28,130 nt of DNA, from contig DYRX01000015.1 of NCBI GenBank assembly GCA_020718525.1, forward strand, positions 1 through 28,130, given 5' to 3'. The notes below the pieces were generated by a model. That model saw nothing but the letters and a program-made list of their open reading frames with translations. It searched no databases and was not told the DNA's origin. Below, piece after piece: positions 16,250 through 23,196 of the stretch. Source of the stretch: Victivallis vadensis. GTDB taxonomy: Bacteria; Verrucomicrobiota; Lentisphaeria; Victivallales; GWF2-50-93. The position numbers were made by a program, and so were the translations under genes. Numbering within the stretch: position 1 is the first letter of the stretch; each line of letters opens with the position of its first letter.

Positions 16250-18207
16250 GACTTAGGCTTGGCGGACTCTTTTCCGACAGAATGGTTTTGCAGAGAAACA
16301 GACGGGTTCCAGTCTGGGGCTGGGCGCTCAATGGCGACAAGATACGGCTCGAATTCAACGGTCAAAAAAAAGAGGCGATTGCGAATTTCGCAGACAGCGA
16401 ATATGAAGGAATGGCGAAATGGAGAATCCTTCTTGATCCGATGAAGGCAGAAACTCTCGGATTGGACATGAAGATAAAAAACATCTCAAGCGGAGACGAG
16501 GCAGTCGTCCGCAACATACTTGCCGGCGATGTCTGGCTCTGCTCCGGACAGTCGAACATGGAGTGGACTCTGGGAAATTGTAAAAACGCAGAAGAAGAGC
16601 TTAAAAACGCCCAGTATCCTGGAATAAGGTCGTCAAAGATTCATCACATGACTGAACTCAGCCCAAAGAACGATCTTGCGCCGCTTACATGGATCAAATC
16701 CTCGCCGGCAAACGCACAAGACTTTTCAGGCGTCGGCTATTTTTTCGCCCGCGAACTGCATGTGAAGACAGGAGTTCCGATCGGCCTTCTCAATTCAAGC
16801 TGGGGTGGGACAAACATCGAATCGTGGACAAGCCTGGAAGCGAGCCTGTCCGATCCCACGGGAAGACGCAGAATCGCCGAATATGAAGAAGAGCTTCAAG
16901 GGGCGAAGGCGGGAACGCCTGCCTATGACAAAAAAATGGAATGGGAAAATAAGTACTCCTTCAAAAACATCAAGAATATCGGCGAGGAGAATGGCTGGAA
17001 CAAGTCTGATTTCAGCGACAGCTCCTGGAAAATAATAGAGATCCCCCAAAGCTGGCAGAATGCCGGATACAGGCACAGCGGCGTCTTCTGGTTCAGAAAG
17101 GAGATACAAGTCCCACGCTCATGGAAAGGGAAGGAACTGACGATTTCGCTTGGTCCGACTGACAAATCAGACAAGACCTATTTCAATGGAAAACTCGTCG
17201 GATCGCTCAGCATGGAGGAGCGCGGAGACGCCTGGTGCACTCCAAGAATTTACACAATACCATCCAATCTCGTGAAAGTCGGACGCAATGTCGTCTCAGT
17301 CCGAGTCTTCAGCAACATTTTCGAGGGTGGATTCATCGGAAGACAAAACCAGATGAAGCTGGCGCCGCTTGGCTCCGAACTTGCCGAGGCGATTCCTCTG
17401 CATGGAGAATGGAAATTTGAAATAGAAGCGAATTTTGGACTCGTCCCTCCTCCTCCGCCGCCGCCAAGAGGGGCAGGCAATCCCAATTCTCCGCACATCC
17501 TCTTCGACAACATGATCCGTCCACTGATTGAATTTCCTCTGCGTGGCGCAATCTGGTACCAGGGGGAAAGTGACGCCTGGCAGGCAAAGCGGTACAGATA
17601 CTTGTTCAAACTGCTGATCCAGGACTGGAGAAGGCAATGGAAAAGCCCAAATATGCCATTCTATTTCGTCCAGCTAGCGAATTATGGTCCGAAGAGAGGC
17701 TACCCGGAAGAAAACAACTGGGCGGAGCTGAGAGAGGCGCAAAGCATGGCACTGCAACTGCCCAAGACTGGCATGGCGCTGGCAATTGACATCGGCGAAG
17801 AACTCGACATTCACCCTAGAAACAAGCAGGATGTCGGACTGAGACTGGCTCTTCACGCCCTCAAGAACGAATACGGATTCAAGGACTTGGTCTGCTCTGG
17901 TCCCACCTACCTAAAAAAGAAGCTGGAAGGAGCAAAGATCAGAATTTATTTCAAAAACACCCACGGAGGACTGATCGCAAAAGGAGAATGTCTCAATGGC
18001 TTCAGCATCGCGGGTAAAGATGGAAAATTTGTCTGGGCGAATGCCACGATTGACGGAGACACAGTCCTACTACATTCCGAAAAAATTGCAAAGCCACTCG
18101 AAGTGAGATACGCCTGGACCGGCAATCCGGACGCCAATCTCTTCAACGGCTCGAATCTGCCTGCGTCGCCTTTCAGAACCGACAAATTCCCGGCGATAAG
18201 CAAATGA
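16246..18207 (+). CDS. sialate O-acetylesterase-like SGNH hydrolase with inserted jelly-roll domain
   Basis: This 653-residue protein belongs to the SASA/sialate O-acetylesterase family, which removes O-acetyl groups from sialic acids or other acetylated sugars. The N-terminal FSDRMVLQR segment and the nucleophile block CSGQSNMEW (99-107) are clear, with YFFARELH, NSSWGGTNIESW and the conserved AIWYQGESDA (435-444) behind. The catalytic His is probably His523 in LDIHPRNK. Between the two esterase halves, about residues 245-395, is a GH2-like sugar-binding insertion (SSWKIIEIPQSW, GVFWFRKEI, TYFNGKLVGS). That insertion is linked to the second half by seven consecutive prolines (401-407). No signal peptide is visible, unlike many relatives. 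AGGAGG precedes the ATG, which overlaps the DUF3999 stop. Confidence 0.9.
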   Translation: MRLRLGGLFSDRMVLQRNRRVPVWGWALNGDKIRLEFNGQKKEAIANFADSEYEGMAKWRILLDPMKAETLGLDMKIKNISSGDEAVVRNILAGDVWLCSGQSNMEWTLGNCKNAEEELKNAQYPGIRSSKIHHMTELSPKNDLAPLTWIKSSPANAQDFSGVGYFFARELHVKTGVPIGLLNSSWGGTNIESWTSLEASLSDPTGRRRIAEYEEELQGAKAGTPAYDKKMEWENKYSFKNIKNIGEENGWNKSDFSDSSWKIIEIPQSWQNAGYRHSGVFWFRKEIQVPRSWKGKELTISLGPTDKSDKTYFNGKLVGSLSMEERGDAWCTPRIYTIPSNLVKVGRNVVSVRVFSNIFEGGFIGRQNQMKLAPLGSELAEAIPLHGEWKFEIEANFGLVPPPPPPPRGAGNPNSPHILFDNMIRPLIEFPLRGAIWYQGESDAWQAKRYRYLFKLLIQDWRRQWKSPNMPFYFVQLANYGPKRGYPEENNWAELREAQSMALQLPKTGMALAIDIGEELDIHPRNKQDVGLRLALHALKNEYGFKDLVCSGPTYLKKKLEGAKIRIYFKNTHGGLIAKGECLNGFSIAGKDGKFVWANATIDGDTVLLHSEKIAKPLEVRYAWTGNPDANLFNGSNLPASPFRTDKFPAISK

Positions 18208-18680
18208 TGAAAAACGGGATAGTTCAGAGAACAATGGCGGGCAGGTTTTCCTCCGCAATGCGCGCTGAAGGAAAGAAAATCGTCTTCACAAATGGATGTT
18301 TCGACATAATCCATCTTGGACACCTCAGATATCTTGAATTTGCAAAAGCGCAGGGAGACTTTCTCGTGGTCGGATTGAATTCCGATTCTTCTGTGAGAAA
18401 ACTCAAGGGAAATACCCGCCCAATCGTTCCCGAACTCGAACGGGCGGAACTGCTTCTGGGACTCAAGCCTGTTGACGCTGTCGTCATATTCGACGAGGAC
18501 GAGCCAGTGCAACTAATCTCGGAAATCCTGCCAGACATCCTTGTGAAGGGAGAGGACTGGGCGCATTATGTCAGCGGCAGGGACATCGTGGAGGCAAACG
18601 GAGGAAAAGTTGTGCTTGCCAAGTTTGTCGAAGGAAAATCTACGACAAACATCATAAAAAAAATCAAGGAGGAAAAATGA
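18204..18680 (+). CDS. rfaE2: RfaE2/HldE-C type nucleotidyltransferase (D-glycero-manno-heptose 1-phosphate family)
   Basis: This 158-residue enzyme matches the C-terminal nucleotidyltransferase half of HldE (RfaE). It has FTNGCFDIIHLGHLRYL, with the HxGH nucleotide-binding motif at 37-40, then VGLNSDSSVRKLKG, the VDAVVIFDEDEP block, LVKGEDW and the C-terminal VEGKSTTNIIKKI. In E. coli this half makes ADP-heptose from heptose 1-phosphate for LPS core. Here it stands alone, without the kinase half, as in several phyla; the kinase must lie elsewhere or another sugar phosphate is used. Its ATG overlaps the esterase stop (ATGATG; the second ATG at 18207 is also possible). Its own stop overlaps the next gene. 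Confidence 0.88.
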   Translation: MMKNGIVQRTMAGRFSSAMRAEGKKIVFTNGCFDIIHLGHLRYLEFAKAQGDFLVVGLNSDSSVRKLKGNTRPIVPELERAELLLGLKPVDAVVIFDEDEPVQLISEILPDILVKGEDWAHYVSGRDIVEANGGKVVLAKFVEGKSTTNIIKKIKEEK

Positions 18681-18883
18681 GCTTCGACTGCAAAAATCTG
18701 AAGTCCAACATGGCAAAATGCAACTGCAGTTACGAGCCATGCGACAAGAAAGGCAACTGCTGTGCCTGCCTCCACTATCACCTCTCCATGAAGCAACTCC
18801 CAGCCTGCGCCTTCCCAGACGATGTCGAAAAAACTTACGACCGATCATTCGCGAGATTCGCAAAATTGCACGCGAAATCCTGA
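18677..18883 (+). CDS. small Cys-rich DUF6485 family protein
   Basis: This 68-residue protein has eight cysteines (5, 15, 17, 22, 28, 29, 31, 44) in a pattern that suggests bound metal, probably zinc or an iron-sulfur cluster. The rest carries the family-like segment HYHLSMKQLPACAFP followed by DDVEKTYDRSF. The function is unknown. GGAGG lies five bases before the ATG, which overlaps the stop of the nucleotidyltransferase gene by ATGA. I am confident that it is a real gene because of the ribosome site, the overlap and the matching composition. Confidence 0.85.
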   Translation: MSFDCKNLKSNMAKCNCSYEPCDKKGNCCACLHYHLSMKQLPACAFPDDVEKTYDRSFARFAKLHAKS

Positions 18884-18986
18884 CGGAAAACGATGCTCTC
18901 CATCAGTTTTCACCCTCTTCTTTGGAATGCTTGATTTTATGAATGCCGGTGCTAGCTTTTGTTTTCATAGGACAGACAAAATATTC

Positions 18987-18992
18987 GGGGAG
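18987..18992 (+). promoter_or_regulatory. ribosome binding site that decides the sulfotransferase start
   Basis: GGGGAG lies six bases before a TTG codon at 18999. The upstream ATG codons at 18822, 18927 and 18939 have no comparable site. Confidence 0.55.
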
Positions 18993-18998
18993 TTAATT

Positions 18999-19952
18999 TT
19001 GAAAAAGGAAGACTTCGATAAAATTGGAGAAAGCCTGACTCTGCTCACTGGAGTCACACGATCTGGAACATCATTTTTTGGAAAAGTGCTTGGCTCTTTT
19101 TCAAATTTGGAATATGACTTTGAGCCCATGAACCTCATCTGGATTCCGGCAATGAGCAAGCATGGAGCCATGGCGCCAGAGGCGGCGGGAGAATTCGCAT
19201 TGTCATACGTCTGCGAGCTTTTCATTGACAAAGTACTTTGCAGAAGCTACAGCATGAGACCCTCTGACGACAGTTGCATTCTCAAATATCGTTCTCTAGA
19301 AGAAATCCACGAGCGTTGGGACATGCTGAAAAACAGGGGCGACGCCCTGAAATATGCCGCTGAGAAAAATATTGGATTTGCGATGAAGATGCCGAATGCC
19401 CAGTTCTTCTACAGCTTCTACAGGGAAGTCTTCCCCAAAATCCGCTTCATTCACATGGTCAGACATCCTTTCGACGTCGCGCAATCTGTCAAGACCAAGG
19501 GATGGATGAGGGATGAGCTCCTTTTTGCACCCGCGTCAACTTTTTTCAAGACAAAGGTCAAAGTCGGGAAAAAGAACCTGAGTGCGCCTTTCTGGCTCGA
19601 TTCGGAGAGCGCGGAAAACTTCTTTGACGCCGACGAATTCTCCCGGGGGCTGATATACTGGAGAATCGTGATGCAAGCCCACTTGTATTCCACGGCTTTC
19701 AAGGAAAAACCGCCTCTTGCGATGGAGATAAAGTACGAAGATCTTGTTTCGCATCCGGAACGGATATTCAGGGAGACGGCGGATTTCCTGGGCAAAGAAT
19801 ATGGAACGGCGACCGAGAGTCTTCTCAAAGGCGTGCGGAGGGATCAGTTCCGCGCCCCGTTTAGACCTGAAGCCGCTCTGAAAATTGCGAATGCAGAGCT
19901 TGAAAAGCTAGATAAGGCAATGAGCCGCTACGCATGGAAGCTTGAACTATGA
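18999..19952 (+). CDS. sulfotransferase family protein (PAPS-dependent)
   Basis: This protein of about 317 residues has the 5'-phosphosulfate loop LTGVTRSGTSFFGKVLGS (P-loop at 17-25) and the 3'-phosphate-binding segment FIHMVRHPFDVAQSV (R155, H156, P157). It also has the late family block MEIKYEDLVSHPERIFRETADFLG. Such enzymes move sulfate from PAPS to hydroxyl or amino groups of carbohydrates, lipids or proteins. I choose the TTG at 18999 because it has a strong ribosome site and places the P-loop close to the N-terminus, as usual. ATG starts at 18822 (overlapping the DUF6485 gene), 18927 and 18939 are alternatives and would add 20-59 residues. The stop overlaps an in-frame ATG of the next gene. 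Lying among glycan genes, it probably sulfates a surface polysaccharide. Confidence 0.85.
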   Translation: MKKEDFDKIGESLTLLTGVTRSGTSFFGKVLGSFSNLEYDFEPMNLIWIPAMSKHGAMAPEAAGEFALSYVCELFIDKVLCRSYSMRPSDDSCILKYRSLEEIHERWDMLKNRGDALKYAAEKNIGFAMKMPNAQFFYSFYREVFPKIRFIHMVRHPFDVAQSVKTKGWMRDELLFAPASTFFKTKVKVGKKNLSAPFWLDSESAENFFDADEFSRGLIYWRIVMQAHLYSTAFKEKPPLAMEIKYEDLVSHPERIFRETADFLGKEYGTATESLLKGVRRDQFRAPFRPEAALKIANAELEKLDKAMSRYAWKLEL

Positions 19953-19956
19953 GAAT

Positions 19957-19963
19957 GGAGGAG
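19957..19963 (+). promoter_or_regulatory. ribosome binding site that decides the lipoprotein start
   Basis: GGAGGAG lies nine bases before the ATG at 19973. It favours that ATG over the in-frame ATGs at 19949 and 19955, which lie upstream of or inside the site. Confidence 0.65.
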
Positions 19964-19972
19964 AATGACAAA

Positions 19973-21655
19973 ATGAACTTTGCTCTGCGCGGAATTATGA
20001 TTCTTGCGAGCTTCGCAGTTTTACTGCTTTCCTGGGGCTGTGCCAGCGATCCGACGCTCGGCTACATCTCGTCAATAGAGAACGATTCCCCTCTAGACAG
20101 CGCCACATTGTACGATAAGGAAATCAAGGACAAAGGTCTGAATCTTGAGCTCTGCCTCATGGAGAAGGGCAGAATTTCGCAGGTTTGCGGTGACTTCGAC
20201 GCAAGCAAGGCGAGCTTTGACGAGCAGATCGAGATTTTAAGGGAGCGCGACATAAACGACGACACGACTCAGAAATTTCAGATAAACGCCGGCTCCGTCC
20301 TGGTGAATGACAGGATGCTTCCATACAGGGCAAGGCTCTTCGAAACCGAGTTCCTGCGTCTTTATCAGGCATACAACTACCTCGCAAAAGGCAGTCTTGA
20401 GGGGGCGCTTGTCGAGATAAGAAATGCCGAATTTCTGATGAACGAGGCGGAAAAGGCGAGAGAAAACTCGGAATACAAGGATTCTGACTTCATGGCGTTC
20501 GAGACATCCGTACAGAGGAAGTCTATTTTCGGGGACGAGGAGAAGGCAAAGCCTGAACCAGAAAAAAAGGAGGAGAAAGTCCCACCGAAGAGCGTCCCGG
20601 CGACGGCGGCTCCGGAAGCCTCGAAGAATGGAGAAGCCGCTCCGGAAAATGCGGAACAGGTTCAGAGCGAAGACGTTAAGAAGAAAGAGGAGGAGCTTGG
20701 AAGCCGCACCGAAAAGGAGTATGATAGCCAATTCAATCAGCTCGACACAGCCTTGGAAAAATCCAAAAGCTCATTTCTCAATCCATATGTTTCATTTGTC
20801 GGAGCCTTGCTTCACGACATGAACGGAGAGGACAACGACGCCTACATCTCATACAAGAAGACATGCATGCTCATGCCTTCGAACCAGTATGTCCAGAAAA
20901 AGCTCGCCAGCCTTGCGCTGGAACTTGCGCAGGAGCAGGACTATGAATGGCTCAAGACATCTTTCCCGGAAGCCTGGGAATTGGCGCAGTCGAAGCGCCC
21001 TGATCCGGGCAAAGGACGGCTTGTTCTCTTCTACGAGGATGGCTGGGTTCCGCGCAAGGAAGAAGTTTTCATCTCGATGCTTGCCGTCGCAGTCGCATAT
21101 CCTATATATCGCTTCCAATGGAGCGAGCCGCTTCCATTGACGGTTTCCGTTTCAGGGAACGGCCAATATGAAACACAGCCGATTTCATACGCCAACGCCA
21201 TCGTTGCCAGAGCGCTAAAGGAAGAGGCAAAATGGAGAGTGATGCGGCAAAGCGCCCGACTGATTCTCAAGGGCGGAGTTTTTGCCGCCGGAGCTACAAT
21301 GACTGCGGCTTCGGGCAACAGCTATGTCCAAGCCGCGGGGGTCGGAATAATGGTGGCTTCGGCCATATACAACAACATGAGCGAAAAGGCTGATTTGAGA
21401 TCTTGGATGACATTGCCGCAAAACGTGCAGATGCTGGATATCGAATCTCCTGACGGAGAAATTTCACTGAAATTTTCTTCGCCCTCTTTCCAGGGGGACT
21501 TCGAGGAGAAAGTCAAGCTGGAGCCTGGAAAGACAAGCATCCTGCGTCTTGTGAGAGTCGGTCCCAGGCTCATTGTCCAAAATCTTTGGCCGTCGAAGCA
21601 GTCTTCAGATGAAATTGAAAAGGCGGGCTCTGCCAGCGGACAAAATCCGAATTAG
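19973..21655 (+). CDS. COG3014-type lipoprotein
   Basis: This 560-residue protein starts MNFALRGIMILASFAVLLLS and has a Cys at 23 (SWGC). This is an unusual lipobox, since the residue before Gly is Trp, but probably still a lipidation site. The body matches the COG3014 layout: a tetratricopeptide-like helical N-terminus (LEGALVEIRNAEFLMNEAEKA), a charged low-complexity insert of about 70 residues rich in Glu, Lys, Pro and Ala (about 180-250), then a second helical part (NPYVSFVGALLHDMNGE). A C-terminal domain follows with GRLVLFYEDGWVP, the hydrophobic Ala/Gly-rich stretch GVFAAGATMTAASG and a beta-type tail. Its role in the envelope is unknown. The stop codon lies in a TTAGGGT repeat shared with the next gene. 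Confidence 0.85.
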   Translation: MNFALRGIMILASFAVLLLSWGCASDPTLGYISSIENDSPLDSATLYDKEIKDKGLNLELCLMEKGRISQVCGDFDASKASFDEQIEILRERDINDDTTQKFQINAGSVLVNDRMLPYRARLFETEFLRLYQAYNYLAKGSLEGALVEIRNAEFLMNEAEKARENSEYKDSDFMAFETSVQRKSIFGDEEKAKPEPEKKEEKVPPKSVPATAAPEASKNGEAAPENAEQVQSEDVKKKEEELGSRTEKEYDSQFNQLDTALEKSKSSFLNPYVSFVGALLHDMNGEDNDAYISYKKTCMLMPSNQYVQKKLASLALELAQEQDYEWLKTSFPEAWELAQSKRPDPGKGRLVLFYEDGWVPRKEEVFISMLAVAVAYPIYRFQWSEPLPLTVSVSGNGQYETQPISYANAIVARALKEEAKWRVMRQSARLILKGGVFAAGATMTAASGNSYVQAAGVGIMVASAIYNNMSEKADLRSWMTLPQNVQMLDIESPDGEISLKFSSPSFQGDFEEKVKLEPGKTSILRLVRVGPRLIVQNLWPSKQSSDEIEKAGSASGQNPN

Positions 21656-21680
21656 GGTTTAGGGTTTAGGGTTTAGGAGG
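21652..21680 (+). repeat. TTAGGGT heptad repeat across a gene junction
   Basis: Three exact TTAGGGT units (21652-21658, 21659-21665, 21666-21672) are followed by a partial TTAGG unit that runs into AGGAGG. The first unit includes the TAG stop of the lipoprotein gene (21653-21655) and the last forms the ribosome binding site of the glycosyltransferase gene (21675-21680). Confidence 0.9.
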
Positions 21681-21690
21681 ACAGACAGTT

Positions 21691-23196
21691 TTGAACATCC
21701 AAAAATACAGAGACAAATGGGACAGGATAAGAGCGGGCGGGCATCTTTCGGGAAAAGACGAGCTCAAGCACCTCTGCTCGAGGGTGGCGCTCTCTTTTCT
21801 TGACGCATACTACTACAACGACCGTTTCGCCTTCGAGTACATTGACCTGCTCTGCGAAATGGCGACAAGCGGCAGCGAAGGCGCCGAATCCACTGCAAGC
21901 TCCGCCCTCTTTGGAATGATCATAGAAGGTCTCTGCGACGACTTCGAGGAGCTTCAGACAGAGGTCTACAACCGCGTGATGAGCAGGATAATAGGCTTCT
22001 GCCGCAAGCTCAAAGCCGGAGCAGAGCTCAGTCAGAGCCTCGACTCCTTCTCTCTCGATTCCGACGAAAATATTTATTCCCGCGCCGAAAAGCTCAGGAT
22101 GGGAGCGCTGGAATCAAAAAAGTTTGAAGACGTGGAAAAAATTGTAGTCCTTTCCAGGATCACCATAGGCGCAGACGTCGCACTGACTGGTGTCCTTGCC
22201 CAGAAACTTCTCAATCTTTATCCTGATGCGAAGCTGGTCTTCATCGGCGACTCGAAGCTCAAGGATCTTTTTGGCGGAAATGACAGATTCGAATTCAGAA
22301 ATATTTCCTATTCCAGACGTGGTGGCCTTCTCGAGAGAATTTCGACCTGGCATCAGGTGCTGGAGCTTGTCCAAAATGAAAATGTACACAGCGCAAACGG
22401 GCGATCCATTGTCCTCGATACCGATTCCAGGCTTTCACAGCTTGGTGTCCTTCCGGTCTGCGGCGACTCTTCGTATCTTTTTTTCAGGAGCCGCGGCGAT
22501 TCAGACTCCTGGCCGAAAAGAATTTCAATGGCGGAACTTGCAAATTTCTGGGCGGACAAAGTACTTGGACCATCGCCATTTGCGCATCCAAAAATTTGGA
22601 TACCTGGGGAGCTTGCCAAGAAGGGGCAACGCATTTGCAGTTCCATGCGCAGAAATCCTAGTAGCAGGATTTATTTCGTCAATTTTGGCGTCGGAGGAAA
22701 TCTGCGCAAAAGGATTGATGGAGACTTCGAGCAGAAGCTGGTGGAAAGACTGCTTGCCGAAAAGAACGCATTGGTGATACTCGACAAAGGCTTTGGCGGA
22801 GATGAGCTGGAGAGAAGCGATCGCCTTTTGCAGTCCTTGTCTTCGCGCTCAATTCCACATCTCACCCTCGACTTTGAAAATGAAAGCCTCTCAGGGAATT
22901 TGTCTGATGGCTCGAACCTTGTATCCCACTCTGCAGGCATTGGCGCAGTTGCTTCGCTCATTGCCGCATGCGACATCTATGTCGGATACGACTCCGCATG
23001 CCAGCACATCGCCGCGGCGGCGGGAACTCGCACGCTCACGATATTCGCTGGAACGAACAACACAAGATTTGTCCGCAGATGGAGGGCGTTCGGCAAGGCC
23101 AGAAGCGATCTGATCCACGTAGACACTTTAAGCCTGCACAGGCATTACGACAATTCAGACATACTCGAGCGAGTCTCGGAGGTGATCGGGGAATGA
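21691..23196 (+). CDS. GT9-like (ADP-heptose:LPS heptosyltransferase-type) glycosyltransferase
   Basis: This 501-residue protein has a non-conserved helical N-terminus of about 150 residues followed by a GT-B fold of the glycosyltransferase family 9 type. The first Rossmann part starts IVVLSRITIGADVALTGVLA at 151, with DAKLVFIGD behind. The second part starts IYFVNFGVGGNLRKR near 327, and the family end block AACDIYVGYDSACQHIAAAAGTRTL is near 425. GT9 enzymes transfer heptose to LPS core. The extra N-terminus and a diverged donor region mean the sugar is uncertain. It starts with TTG, ten bases after AGGAGG, part of the heptad repeat. The stop overlaps the next start (ATGA). A stand-alone RfaE2 three genes upstream could supply a nucleotide heptose. 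Confidence 0.85.
   Translation: MNIQKYRDKWDRIRAGGHLSGKDELKHLCSRVALSFLDAYYYNDRFAFEYIDLLCEMATSGSEGAESTASSALFGMIIEGLCDDFEELQTEVYNRVMSRIIGFCRKLKAGAELSQSLDSFSLDSDENIYSRAEKLRMGALESKKFEDVEKIVVLSRITIGADVALTGVLAQKLLNLYPDAKLVFIGDSKLKDLFGGNDRFEFRNISYSRRGGLLERISTWHQVLELVQNENVHSANGRSIVLDTDSRLSQLGVLPVCGDSSYLFFRSRGDSDSWPKRISMAELANFWADKVLGPSPFAHPKIWIPGELAKKGQRICSSMRRNPSSRIYFVNFGVGGNLRKRIDGDFEQKLVERLLAEKNALVILDKGFGGDELERSDRLLQSLSSRSIPHLTLDFENESLSGNLSDGSNLVSHSAGIGAVASLIAACDIYVGYDSACQHIAAAAGTRTLTIFAGTNNTRFVRRWRAFGKARSDLIHVDTLSLHRHYDNSDILERVSEVIGE

Noticed and set aside
21652..21680. Telomere repeat as a sign of plant contamination
   Set aside because: It is flanked by bacterial genes in one operon and has only three units.
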